Positions 34,664 through 43,464 of a stretch of DNA of 47,151 bases are shown here, in pieces. Where the stretch lies: NCBI GenBank assembly GCA_049366815.1, contig JBMNCO010000165.1:1-47151 (forward strand), written 5' to 3'. The notes under the pieces are model-generated. The model was not told where the DNA came from, did no database searches, and saw nothing but the letters and a program-made list of their open reading frames with translations. Source of the DNA: CAYNYM01 sp049366815 (GTDB taxonomy: Bacteria; Desulfobacterota; DSM-4660; Desulfatiglandales; HGW-15). Both the position numbers and the translations under genes were made by a program. Each line of letters starts with the position of its first letter. The first letter of the stretch is position 1.

Positions 34664-35471
34664 TTTCATCCCCACTTGTAAAGGGTTCCAATAGAATCTC
34701 CCGGATTTCCAGAAGGGCCACCTCCTCCTCACCTATCTCAAAGACATGCTGTCCCATACCTTTTGAAAAGGATCCACCGAGAGGGTTCCAATCCGTCATC
34801 CTGCCCAGCTTCACGCGATCATCTTCGTGGTGAAAAGAGTTTGGATAGAGCACGGGCAGATAGCAGTTCAAAGCGAGCCCCTCACGACACGTGATCCTGC
34901 AGGAGGACCAGAGGAGATCAAAGAGCGAGCCTGGGGGAGAGATAACGATTTCCAGGATGCTCTCCAGGGGAATCCACACATATCGCTCGTGCACGATCGC
35001 TTCGAGGAAAAGGGACAGAAAGGCGTCCGTATCCCTGAAACCGCAAAAGGGTCTCCCGTTTACGGTTCCGGACAGGGCCGGGCGCTCACGCTCTATTTTC
35101 CTGTAAAGCTCTCCCGCCTCCTGAACCTTCTTTTCCATCAGTTTCTGCCATACCGCAAAGTATTGCTCGATGTAGGGCGGCATCCCCGGAAGGAATGAAG
35201 GACGGCGTTTGAGGGCGGTGACCTCCTGCCGTTCTCTTTCCCCCTGGAGGATGTTTTTAAAGACCTGCACACCGGTCTCCCTCCTCGAATCCAGGGCCGC
35301 TATGGTGTCGAGTTGCCGTTCCGCCTTGTCCCATTCTCCGTAAAGGGCCAGGACCTGAAAAAGAAGGGTCCGCTTTCCCGTATCACCCGGCGCTGATTTG
35401 ACCTCCGCGACAAGTTGTTTTCGAGCTTCCGGCAGTTTGCCCGCCTTGATGAAATCTATCGAACTGATCAT
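34647..35471 (-). CDS. tagJ: T6SS accessory protein TagJ (ImpE)
   Basis: This 274-aa protein fits ImpE/TagJ. It has a helical TPR-like N-terminal half (SSIDFIKAGKLPEARKQLVAEVKSAPGD, FQVLALYGEWDKAERQL). The C-terminal half has PPGSLFDLLWSSCRI, YLPVLYPNSF and GRMTDWNPL. TagJ binds TssB and influences sheath handling by ClpV in some T6SSs. It starts the second half of the T6SS block after a 255-bp gap; GGAAGGG precedes ATG 35471. Confidence 0.9.
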   Translation of the reverse strand: MISSIDFIKAGKLPEARKQLVAEVKSAPGDTGKRTLLFQVLALYGEWDKAERQLDTIAALDSRRETGVQVFKNILQGERERQEVTALKRRPSFLPGMPPYIEQYFAVWQKLMEKKVQEAGELYRKIERERPALSGTVNGRPFCGFRDTDAFLSLFLEAIVHERYVWIPLESILEIVISPPGSLFDLLWSSCRITCREGLALNCYLPVLYPNSFHHEDDRVKLGRMTDWNPLGGSFSKGMGQHVFEIGEEEVALLEIREILLEPFTSGDENEAGN

Positions 35472-35529
35472 GAATAAGACCCTTCCGTCTCTTTTTCCGT
35501 ATGAATTCAGCCCTTTCCAATAACTGTGT

Positions 35530-35545
35530 GGAAATCATGATTTCC
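35530..35545. promoter_or_regulatory. perfect 16-bp palindrome upstream of tagJ
   Basis: GGAAATCATGATTTCC is an exact palindrome with no spacer, centred 66 bp before ATG 35471. It belongs to a repeat-rich gap (35472-35726) and is a good operator candidate for the tagJ-tssA-tssB set. Confidence 0.5.
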
Positions 35546-35553
35546 TTTCGAAT

Positions 35554-35645
35554 CTTTCAAAGGGCTAAAATGTTACGGCTTTCGAAAATTACCCCATGAC
35601 GCAGGGACCATGGCCCAAATTGCCGGGCTCTTTCAAACGGCTAAA
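35554..35645. repeat. direct repeats in the tagF-tagJ gap
   Basis: CTTTCAAAGGGCTAAA (35554-35569) and CTTTCAAACGGCTAAA (35630-35645) match at 15 of 16 bases, 76 bp apart. Two CTTTCGAA octamers (35545-35552 and 35579-35586) also lie 34 bp apart, close to whole helical turns. Such a layout suggests cooperative binding of a regulator. I found no convincing -35/-10 pair between them. Confidence 0.5.
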
Positions 35646-35726
35646 CCCATAACTTTTTTCGACCTCTGCGCGAGATATTTGTGGCCGTGCGCCGGCCTTT
35701 TTCTGAAACCGCCCAGCTTGAAAAAT

Positions 35727-36491
35727 TTAAACCGACCAGAGTGTCACGAAATCCTCCGGTGCCAGGGCCCTCATGAACACCGAAAGGTAGGCCTGATTCG
35801 GCCCTCCGCCCATAAAAACTGCATTGGGAATCGTCCCGAGCCGCGATTTGAGATGGAAGTGCCAGAGATTGATCAGGGCCGATTGTTCCCGGAAGGTTTG
35901 CGCCCCCAGGGTAACCAGGAGATGACCCCGCTCAATCAGACCCCCAGCCTTTTCCTCTACTTCAGGAACCTCCGCCATGGAGGGTTTTTTTCCAGGGATA
36001 AGGCCCTCCTGCCGTGACTCATCTCTCACCTTGACCAACTCAGGCCACTTTGCGTAGGGCCTTTTCAGGAGCCGCAGATCCTCCTTAAATGCCTCAAGGT
36101 CCCGATGCCTCTTGGCGGCGACGTACTCCGCCTGGCTCCAGATCCCTTCACAGGCCAGGGGCACGAGGTCCCAGTGGTCCTCCCATCCCTTCACGGTGCC
36201 GGCCCCCATGAGAAAGAGGGGGTAGGGTCGCCCAATGAGATCGCAGCTGTCTTTGACCAACCCCGATACCAGCATGTGCTTTCTGACGCCCCGCGCCCAG
36301 AACCGCCAGGAACGGGCCGTGCCCGGAACAACCCCCTTCTTAGAGAGAATGCCGTAACCCTTTTCAGCCCACTCCGAGAGGGCACGCTGAAGGGGCTGTC
36401 CCCTGTCCAGGGAAAAAAAATCCCGGGCCGCCGGGTGCTTGCCATGAGCCACCCATTGCCAGTCGTTTTCGGATCTTATTCTTCCCAGCAT
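35727..36491 (-). CDS. tagF: T6SS post-translational regulator TagF
   Basis: The 254-aa product has the TagF fold signature: GKHPAARDFFSL near residues 17-28 (G-K-x-P-A-R-G-D-F in most), then WRFWARGVRKHMLVSGLVKDS and DLIGRPYPLFLMGAG (about 60-100). TagF blocks T6SS firing in systems controlled by PpkA-PppA-Fha and can act without phosphorylation. The ATG lies 16 bp inside the end of tssM. In several bacteria TagF is fused to PppA; here it stands alone. Confidence 0.88.
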   Translation of the reverse strand: MLGRIRSENDWQWVAHGKHPAARDFFSLDRGQPLQRALSEWAEKGYGILSKKGVVPGTARSWRFWARGVRKHMLVSGLVKDSCDLIGRPYPLFLMGAGTVKGWEDHWDLVPLACEGIWSQAEYVAAKRHRDLEAFKEDLRLLKRPYAKWPELVKVRDESRQEGLIPGKKPSMAEVPEVEEKAGGLIERGHLLVTLGAQTFREQSALINLWHFHLKSRLGTIPNAVFMGGGPNQAYLSVFMRALAPEDFVTLWSV

Positions 36492-39400
36492 TTCACGATC
36501 TTCATCGGCACACTTCCAGGACCCGCGCTCCGGAGTCCAAGGACGGGGGTGTGCCCCCCAAAGTCATACCGCACCTTGATGTATCTGATTCCCAGGCCTT
36601 GCAGGGCATTCTCTTCGTTGGGGAATTCCTTGGGGTAAAAGACCCTCTGCCCTGTGCGAAAATCCGCAAGAAAGGCCGGAAAGGCCTGCCCTCCGGTATA
36701 TTTCTTGGTCAACACAATATCCCCCACATCGATCCGCAGGATCACGTCGCCGCAGGTGGCGGCCGACCATTTGAAGGTCTTTTTCTGGGGGTATTGAAAA
36801 TTCTCCAGCAGAAAGGTCCCATCGGCGCACTGCAACTCCAGGTGGGTCGCATGGGGCTTTATCCGGGCCTCCGGATTGGCGTCCGTCGGCAACCCCTTGA
36901 CAGAGACGGGATAACTGACGTCCGCCCGGGCCAGTCTGCCGGCGGCAACGCCCTTTTGCATAAAGGAAAGGAATGAGGGCTCAAAGGGGATCTGCGCGCC
37001 CAGGACCTGCTTGGCATAGTAACCCTTCTGCAGGCTGCGGCTCAAAAAGGGTTCGGCGGGACCCTTCAGAAACTTCAGGGCATATCCGTTCTCTCCCAAA
37101 AGGATTTTCTGAACGCTCGCCCTGTCGGGAAGTCCCTCGATCTCAACCAGGACCTGCTTCTCCCAGAGTGCCTGCAGTTGGCAGGCGCATTCCCCCAGGA
37201 CAAAGGTCCAGAAGTATTCGAAGGGCCCCTTGATCAGGCCCCAGAAGACCGCTTCATCCGCTTTACCTGAGTCCATTTGCGCCTTGATCTGGAAGACGGC
37301 CTGTTCAGCCCCCATGAAGGGAGACGTTTCCCCGGCGGAATCTCCTCCAAAGACCTGAGAGACCGCTTCAAAGGCCGCCTTTCTGGATCCTGCCGCGGCA
37401 GTCATCTCTTCGAGCAGTTTTCGATATCCGCTGTAGGCCTTTCCGGCCCTCAGTCGTCTCTCGACCATATCCTCCTGCGGGAGCTTACCGAACTTCCGCC
37501 CCAATTTGCCGATGAGCTGTTCTCCCTTCTGAGTCGCCTTGCCCAAGACGGAGGTATTGTCAAAGGCGGCCAGGGCGGCGGCCTCCGCCTTAACCTCCTG
37601 GTACTCGAAAACAAGGCCAAACCACCCGGGATCGCCTTCACTTTCTCCCAGGGGCTCCAGCTCCTGGGCCATCCTGTCCAAAAGCGCAAAATAAGGCCCT
37701 TGGTCTGTCGCCATCTTGTGGATCATTTGACGACGGCCTTCTACGCCGACAAGGCGTTCCGCCCCCTTTGAAAAGCCGGAGGCAAAGGCCTCCCACTTTT
37801 CGAGATACGCCGTGCGATACCATTTGCCGAAGTCCAATTTCTGGCGGGCGATGAGCGTGGAGCCGGGATCAGGCAGGGCCCCTTCCAATTCCTTCAAAAG
37901 GCCCTCGATTTCTTCCTTACCGGCCCGGGTAAATGCCGGCTCGACAGTCTCGGCCTCTGAAACCGAAACGCTTCCTCCCCAGAAATCCTCCAGCGTCACC
38001 GCTGAAAGAAATTCCCGGCTGTTGGCCCAGGCCACGAGCCAATTCAGCTCGTCCCTTTTCTGGAGAAGGGCGTGCCTGAGCCATCCCTGAAGATCCACCA
38101 TTTCCGTCCTGATCCTGCCTGAATCGCGGCTCCAGATCAGGTAGTGAAAATAGGACAGGGACACCATCTCATTCAACTCAGGGATCATCGCCTGATCCGA
38201 CTGTAGAATAAGGGGCTCGAAGGGAACGGCCGGCATTGACTTGAGCCTTTCCAGATCCCCTGTCTCGAGGCGCAAATTCAGGAGATTGATGCGCCGCACC
38301 AGGTGCGCGATGTGTCGGCTCAGGGGCTCGTCAGGGGTCATGTCCGAGAAATTTGCGATTCGTGCAGCCAGCTTCTCGTCCAGGGGGGCAAGAAAGTCCT
38401 TGAATGCCTGGACATACTTCGCCTTGAGGCCGATCTCCACCTCCTGGCTTTCGTTTAAGCCGAACCGGGGCATCCACCACTGCCGGTTGGCCTTCTCGAC
38501 CTCCAGGACGGCCTTGCGAAAACGGTCCAGAGAGACCACGTCCCTCAAGACCTCCCCCCGAAGGGCCGGCGAACTCCGAAATTCGTGTGAGACCTGCCGC
38601 AGCGTTTTCAGATTCTTCACAAAGGAAAAGCTCATAAGCCCGCAAACGGCCAAAATGAGGGCCACCCAGGATGTCAAGCCCAGGTTGCGTGTCAGGCGCC
38701 CCCACTGCAGGGCCTTCTGGGTAGGGGTGAAGATGCCCCTGTCCCTGGGGAGGATGCGGGCAAAAAAATCATGAAGAAACAGGCCCTTGTTGGTTCCGGG
38801 CAGGACCTCTTTTTCCTCGATCAATCCCAGGGTCTTTAGGAAGTGGGAGTAGGGGGCGCCTTCCTGCCGGCCGCTGCTGAAATAGAGGCCCCTCAGGATG
38901 GGAGTCTCCTGATAGGGATTTTCCTGAAAGGCGCCTGCGACGAAGGCATCGAGTCCGGCCTTCAGTTTTTCGAACTCCTCCGGAAAGAGCAGGAGGCCAG
39001 GATCTAGGATTTCACCTCCCGAGTCTTCCACCAAGAAGAGTCGGATGTCTCTCAGACGTTCGCCGAGGGCCTCAAGGGCACGCCCTTCGAAGGCGAGGGC
39101 GTCCCTGGTGAAGTGATGGTTGATAAAACCCATGGCCTGGGAAAGGCCGCCTTCAGGGACCCGATCGCAGAACTGGGTCATCCCCTGGATCAGATCGCAC
39201 TTGGTCACCATCAGGTAAACGGGGAATTTGGCCCCCAGCGCCAGCATCAATTCGTCGATCCGGCGTCGAATGCTCAGCCTGTCCTGTTTCAGGGAATCAG
39301 GCCCGCCTTCGAGCAACTTGTCGGCCGGGACCGTGATGATGAGACCGTTCAGGGGTTCCCTTTTCCTGTATCTTCTCAGGAGATTAAGAAATCTCTGCCA

Positions 39401-39970
39401 TTCCTCCTTGTCCTGGCCTTCATCCACGGGGATGGCGTACCTGCCTGCCGTATCAATGATCACGGCCTTTTCAAAGAACCACCAGTCGCAGTTTTTCGTC
39501 CCGGAGATCCCGGAGGCCTGCGTGGCCTCCGCGAACGGGGAAGAGAGTCGGGCCTCCTTGATGGCCGTGGTCTTTCCCGACCCGCTCTCCCCCATGACCA
39601 GGTACCAGGGAAGGACATACAGGGGGTTGCCTTGCTTTTTCAGGTGAGAACGTCTCAGGGTCTCTATGGCCTCTTTCCATCGATCCTGGAGTTCCTTCGA
39701 ACGCTCTCTCTCCTTATCACTGAGGCCCCTGAGGCGGGCCTCGTCCTGCTCCACGACCTGGTTCACAAAGCGTTGTTCCCGCCTACGCAGCCAGATCTTT
39801 TTGAGAAAGAGGATACCGACGGCCACCCCCACAAGGCCCAGCAGGATAAAGAGACCGGTCCACCAGGGCCAATCGAGGCTCCAGACGACTCCGATAACCA
39901 AGAGAACAAGGAGAACAAGGCTGATCACTATGAGACAGATCTTGGCGATTTTTTTCAACATACCGATCAC
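36476..39970 (-). CDS. tssM: T6SS membrane-complex protein TssM (IcmF)
   Basis: This 1164-aa protein has two N-terminal membrane helices (about 11-30 and 38-56), a cytoplasmic NTPase domain with intact Walker A GESGSGKT (127-134) and VIIDTAGRY, and a third helix at about 435-455. A large periplasmic domain ends with the TssM C-terminal beta fold (VKGLPTDANPEARIKP, then FRTGQRVFYP). Its C-terminus contacts TssJ. The start is GTG 39970, directly after the tssL stop; ATG 39961 is an equally possible start. Neither has a clear ribosome binding site, so coupling to tssL is likely. Confidence 0.96.
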   Translation of the reverse strand: MIGMLKKIAKICLIVISLVLLVLLVIGVVWSLDWPWWTGLFILLGLVGVAVGILFLKKIWLRRREQRFVNQVVEQDEARLRGLSDKERERSKELQDRWKEAIETLRRSHLKKQGNPLYVLPWYLVMGESGSGKTTAIKEARLSSPFAEATQASGISGTKNCDWWFFEKAVIIDTAGRYAIPVDEGQDKEEWQRFLNLLRRYRKREPLNGLIITVPADKLLEGGPDSLKQDRLSIRRRIDELMLALGAKFPVYLMVTKCDLIQGMTQFCDRVPEGGLSQAMGFINHHFTRDALAFEGRALEALGERLRDIRLFLVEDSGGEILDPGLLLFPEEFEKLKAGLDAFVAGAFQENPYQETPILRGLYFSSGRQEGAPYSHFLKTLGLIEEKEVLPGTNKGLFLHDFFARILPRDRGIFTPTQKALQWGRLTRNLGLTSWVALILAVCGLMSFSFVKNLKTLRQVSHEFRSSPALRGEVLRDVVSLDRFRKAVLEVEKANRQWWMPRFGLNESQEVEIGLKAKYVQAFKDFLAPLDEKLAARIANFSDMTPDEPLSRHIAHLVRRINLLNLRLETGDLERLKSMPAVPFEPLILQSDQAMIPELNEMVSLSYFHYLIWSRDSGRIRTEMVDLQGWLRHALLQKRDELNWLVAWANSREFLSAVTLEDFWGGSVSVSEAETVEPAFTRAGKEEIEGLLKELEGALPDPGSTLIARQKLDFGKWYRTAYLEKWEAFASGFSKGAERLVGVEGRRQMIHKMATDQGPYFALLDRMAQELEPLGESEGDPGWFGLVFEYQEVKAEAAALAAFDNTSVLGKATQKGEQLIGKLGRKFGKLPQEDMVERRLRAGKAYSGYRKLLEEMTAAAGSRKAAFEAVSQVFGGDSAGETSPFMGAEQAVFQIKAQMDSGKADEAVFWGLIKGPFEYFWTFVLGECACQLQALWEKQVLVEIEGLPDRASVQKILLGENGYALKFLKGPAEPFLSRSLQKGYYAKQVLGAQIPFEPSFLSFMQKGVAAGRLARADVSYPVSVKGLPTDANPEARIKPHATHLELQCADGTFLLENFQYPQKKTFKWSAATCGDVILRIDVGDIVLTKKYTGGQAFPAFLADFRTGQRVFYPKEFPNEENALQGLGIRYIKVRYDFGGHTPVLGLRSAGPGSVPMKIVKCWEE

Positions 39971-40648
39971 TTAAGGTAAGGATTTCAGGAAAGTTTCACC
40001 CAGGTTGTGTAAAATAAAACGATAGATCCAGAATAACATCCCGAAAAAGGCGACCGGTCCCAACAGAAAAATCAGGGTTGGTACGTCGAATCGAAAACCC
40101 CTTTTTTCCCTTTCCCCTTTCTCGTCGTCCGTGGGATAGGCCTCTGGAAACAACTCGGACCTGTCAAGAGACGGGAGCCCCCCCGAGGTGCCCGTAAGGG
40201 CCTTCAAATTCGAGGCCTTCAGTTGTTCCAGGAGATACTTATCCTCCTGATTTCCGTAACGCCCCTTAAAACCCATGGCAAGGCAGAGGTAATAGACCTC
40301 CCTGACATCCCTTTGCTGAATGCCCAGGGTGTTCAGTCGCTCAAAAAAGCCTTCGCCTGCATCGGTCGTCTGGTAAAAGAGGCGTTGAAGCTGCTCCCTC
40401 TGCCAGGCCTCCCTGTCCTTCCACGAAGACGTGAGGATGGCCTCGTCTATCCAGGCGCAGATCGCGAAACGGGCCAGGTCATAGTCCGCATGGGAAAGAC
40501 CGTCATTCTTGACGGACTCCCGGCTGGCGGACAGAAGCCGGTGAATATCCGCCTTCACCTGCTCATAGGGCGGTTGCTTTCGATCCACGCCCTTCAGGAA
40601 ATAGGCCACATAGGCGATCAGTTCCGAAAAACAATCCGTCAATCGCAT
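39971..40648 (-). CDS. tssL: T6SS membrane-complex protein TssL (DotU)
   Basis: The 225-aa product begins MRLTDCFSELIAYVAYFL and contains YDLARFAICAWIDEAILTSSW and FYQTTDAGEGFFERLNTL, the DotU core. A single C-terminal membrane helix (about 190-212) follows. It lacks an OmpA-like peptidoglycan-binding extension, so peptidoglycan anchoring must come from another protein. ATG 40648 lies 2 bp after the tssK stop. Confidence 0.95.
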   Translation of the reverse strand: MRLTDCFSELIAYVAYFLKGVDRKQPPYEQVKADIHRLLSASRESVKNDGLSHADYDLARFAICAWIDEAILTSSWKDREAWQREQLQRLFYQTTDAGEGFFERLNTLGIQQRDVREVYYLCLAMGFKGRYGNQEDKYLLEQLKASNLKALTGTSGGLPSLDRSELFPEAYPTDDEKGEREKRGFRFDVPTLIFLLGPVAFFGMLFWIYRFILHNLGETFLKSLP

Positions 40649-40650
40649 GC

Positions 40651-42039
40651 CTAACCCCTCCCTACGACCATGAGTTCCACCTTGAAGTCCTCCGGTGCGG
40701 CGTCCCAGTAAAGGGCCATGTTGCGGTCTTTTTCGATCTGCGCCCACTGTTTGCTGTGGTGGTCGATCCGGAAATAGACGGAGCGGGTCCGCCTGGGGAG
40801 TTCCTGTGGGGGAACCTTTTGGTGTTCAAGCCCCGTGCCGGGAAGGGCCCTGGCGATGAGTATGGGCAGGGAGACACGGGATCCCAACTTGGCAATACCC
40901 TGCAGGGCCGAAATCACGGATGCCTCTTCAGCCTCGGTCTCGACAACGAGAAAATACCGGTTGTGCCCCTCGAACATGGTTGGGGGGAGTGCGGCGGTAA
41001 AATAAGTTCCATCGAAAAGGAGAGGGATCACGTACTCAGGCCCTGCCGTGATCTCATCCAGGAGGCGGGTAATAAGGGCCTGGGCGGCCGGGAAGCACGC
41101 GCCGAGGTCCTCGTGATCATATTTGCCTATAAACGAAGTTCCGTCCTCGCCCTGCCCCAACACGTTGACCTCAGTCGAGAAAGAAGAAAGCTCACCGATC
41201 AGCCGCCTGAGGAGTCCATAAGCCGCCCAAGGGTGCGGGGCGGCTTCAGTGAGATGAAAGAGGAGGGGGACATATCGATTCAGGGACCTCAGGGCCAGGA
41301 GATAGACCATGTCCCGAGTTCCGAATTCCGCCGTTTGGATGCCCCTTTGGGCCTTGTGTTCCTCGAGCCGGCGGCTTCGCCCCGCGACCTGGTCCCGAAC
41401 CTCCTTCAGTATATTATAGAGGGCCGGGCAACTGCGGATAGTCAGCGCGGGCGGAATGAAATTCTCCGAAGGTCTGATCTCATCTCCGTGCCTTTGCAGC
41501 CGGATCAGGGGAAGCAGAAGATAGTCACTCAAACTTTCTTTTTCCGTCTCCCAGCATATTTTGAGGACATGGTTGAGTCTCTTTATTTCAGCACTCGGCC
41601 CCCCTTCATGGAGATCCCTCACTTCTTCAGGCGCCGGGGTCGTCACAAAACGGGTGGTCACCTCAGCGAGGCCTTCCAATTTGGGCAGGACGGTGACATT
41701 TTCTCCGGTATTGTTCCATTTTTTCAACCCCAGATAGACCGTGAAGGGACGGTCCCCTTCGATCCAGGCCTCGTCAAAGGAGCGGTCTTCAAGGACCGCG
41801 TTGCCCGGCAGCGTCACATGAGTCCCGTCCTGGAACAGGAATTCACCACTGGTGAGGCTGATCGCCCGGGTGGCCAGGGACGCCTCCGAGATCTCCACTT
41901 CGCCCACACCCCAAAAATGGGGCTGCGCGAACTTGTAAAAGGGGATTAACAGAGTCCGGGAATGAACATCCGTCAACTGAAAGTGCTGGGGTTGTAAGAA
42001 GAGGCCTTGATGCCAGAATACAGGTCGTTGGTCGTTCAC
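40651..42039 (-). CDS. tssK: T6SS baseplate-membrane connector TssK
   Basis: The 462-aa product begins with the conserved VFWHQGLFLQPQHFQLTD and PFYKFAQPHFWGVGEVEI, then shows PRTRSVYFRIDHHSKQWAQI near the end. TssK links the TssFGE wedges to TssL-TssM. The start codon is GTG 42039. A 118-bp gap to tssJ holds no gene. Confidence 0.96.
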   Translation of the reverse strand: MNDQRPVFWHQGLFLQPQHFQLTDVHSRTLLIPFYKFAQPHFWGVGEVEISEASLATRAISLTSGEFLFQDGTHVTLPGNAVLEDRSFDEAWIEGDRPFTVYLGLKKWNNTGENVTVLPKLEGLAEVTTRFVTTPAPEEVRDLHEGGPSAEIKRLNHVLKICWETEKESLSDYLLLPLIRLQRHGDEIRPSENFIPPALTIRSCPALYNILKEVRDQVAGRSRRLEEHKAQRGIQTAEFGTRDMVYLLALRSLNRYVPLLFHLTEAAPHPWAAYGLLRRLIGELSSFSTEVNVLGQGEDGTSFIGKYDHEDLGACFPAAQALITRLLDEITAGPEYVIPLLFDGTYFTAALPPTMFEGHNRYFLVVETEAEEASVISALQGIAKLGSRVSLPILIARALPGTGLEHQKVPPQELPRRTRSVYFRIDHHSKQWAQIEKDRNMALYWDAAPEDFKVELMVVGRG

Positions 42040-42157
42040 CGTTATTATCCCGCCGATTTTGATGTTCGTGAATGTTGCACACCGTGCCCCGGTCTATGGG
42101 GCGGTCCCGGGCCTGATGTTTTCCCTTCCAGGCCGAGGCCCTGTAACTTCTCTCGGA

Positions 42158-42712
42158 CTATTCCTCCGCGGCTTTCGGAGTCCCGCCATCCTGAATCCGC
42201 TGCGGTCCCATGAGGAGTTCCGCCTCCAGGACCCCGGGTTTCAAGACCTTGGATGAGGAAAATGCACCCCTCTTCTCCTCAACGACCGGAACCTTGAAAA
42301 GCCTTGTGACGTGTTCCTTTTCTATCCGATAATACCCGGCCGCCAGCCCCACATATTTCGTTCCTTCCGCCCGATCCAGGATACTCGTTGTGTCCTGCCC
42401 GGGTTGTACGATAAGCCGTTTGGCATTTGTCACGCTGGCATCAAAACGCTGGCATTCGAGCAGCGTGTAGAGTCCATCCTTTTCTCCGGCCAGTTGGTTG
42501 AAGGCATTGGGATCGCTGAGTTGATAGACGCAAATCAGGAGGGTGTGAGGGCTCCCCTGATAGGTGTTCAATTGCGAATCGGCCCTGAACCGGAATCGGA
42601 TGCCGTCTTTTCCAAAGTCATACTGGGGCGGTGCAGGGGGGGCTCCTGCGCAGGAAACCATAACAAAGAGACTGCAAAACAACAACGACAACACGGCTAA
42701 GGGACTTTTCAT
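42158..42712 (-). CDS. tssJ: T6SS outer-membrane lipoprotein TssJ
   Basis: The 184-aa product has a lipoprotein signal with lipobox VMVSC (Cys21). A transthyretin-like domain follows: IRFRFRADSQLNTYQGSPHTLLICVYQLSDPNAFNQL-type strands and GLAAGYYRIEKEHVTRLFKVP. It tethers the TssLM complex to the outer membrane. The start overlaps the preceding gene by 4 bp (ATGA). Confidence 0.93.
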   Translation of the reverse strand: MKSPLAVLSLLFCSLFVMVSCAGAPPAPPQYDFGKDGIRFRFRADSQLNTYQGSPHTLLICVYQLSDPNAFNQLAGEKDGLYTLLECQRFDASVTNAKRLIVQPGQDTTSILDRAEGTKYVGLAAGYYRIEKEHVTRLFKVPVVEEKRGAFSSSKVLKPGVLEAELLMGPQRIQDGGTPKAAEE

Positions 42713-43464
42713 CGCCTTCCTCCCTTTTCGGAATATAGTTTTTGACAGATTCTCTCAAACTCTCTCAAGAGGGCGTCTAAAAGGAGCCCCGACTCGAGCC
42801 AGTTTTCGAGGGTCCGGTGCTTTTCTTCAAAGGTTTCGAACATCGCCGCCTTCCGCAGAGGGCCGAACCTCAACCCACTCCCGACGGCCTCTTCAAGGGC
42901 CTTTGGGCTCAGTTCTCTCAGGATTTCCTTCATCTTGGTGTAGGCCGCATCCTTGTATGCCTGGTGACCGATGGAAAATGCCTCCTTTATGCGTGCGAGG
43001 TAATCTTCAAGAGACTTGTTTTCGGTCGCCTTCTCTTGCTCCAAACGGGAACCGATGAAATAACGAATAGTCTCCGTGCCGGAGGTCCTGCCCAGAAGGG
43101 TGGCGCTGATACCGCCCACCAGTTCGTTTAGTGAGTCGAAGACCGTGTTCAATGAGCCGGCCAACCTCTCCACGATTTCCTCCGTAGAGCAATCCGTATC
43201 CTCGATCCGTTTCCCAAGGAGGAGAGAAAACAGCTCGGAAAGACGGACTGAACCGGGATCCCGCCTCAAATACAAGGGCGGTTCCTCATTCGAGAACGCC
43301 TGAATAAGTCGCTCCACAAGGGCCTCTTTTTCTTCCAGGGGAAGGCCCCGTGTCGCACCCCCGAGGATCTCCTCGATCATGCCTTCGGCTCCCTCGGAAG
43401 GGTTCCCCCGGTAGATCCGCCTGATTTCTCCGCTCAGGGACTCCAATGATGTCTTATCCCTCAT
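42709..43464 (-). CDS. TagH-C-like protein without FHA domain
   Basis: This 251-aa cytoplasmic, helical protein has no signal peptide. The middle (about 105-205: FDSLNELVGGISATLLGR, EDYLARIKEAFSIGHQAYKD, MKEILRELSPKALEEA) and the C-terminus (LENWLESG, LLREFERICQKLYS) resemble the helical C-terminal region of FHA-domain T6SS proteins (TagH/Fha). There an L-x-x-L-x-x-G segment is followed by ...LSPE-L and a terminal W...F...Y helix. No FHA domain is attached here. The similarity is by eye and needs profile searching. ATG 43464 overlaps the preceding gene by 11 bp, with AAAAGGA upstream, and the next gene, tssJ, overlaps by 4 bp, so it is firmly in the T6SS operon. Confidence 0.6.
   Translation of the reverse strand: MRDKTSLESLSGEIRRIYRGNPSEGAEGMIEEILGGATRGLPLEEKEALVERLIQAFSNEEPPLYLRRDPGSVRLSELFSLLLGKRIEDTDCSTEEIVERLAGSLNTVFDSLNELVGGISATLLGRTSGTETIRYFIGSRLEQEKATENKSLEDYLARIKEAFSIGHQAYKDAAYTKMKEILRELSPKALEEAVGSGLRFGPLRKAAMFETFEEKHRTLENWLESGLLLDALLREFERICQKLYSEKGGRR

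Noticed and set aside
40756..41949. 397-codon plus-strand open frame antisense to tssK
   Set aside because: Full overlap with the clear tssK reading frame, no ribosome binding site, no domain.
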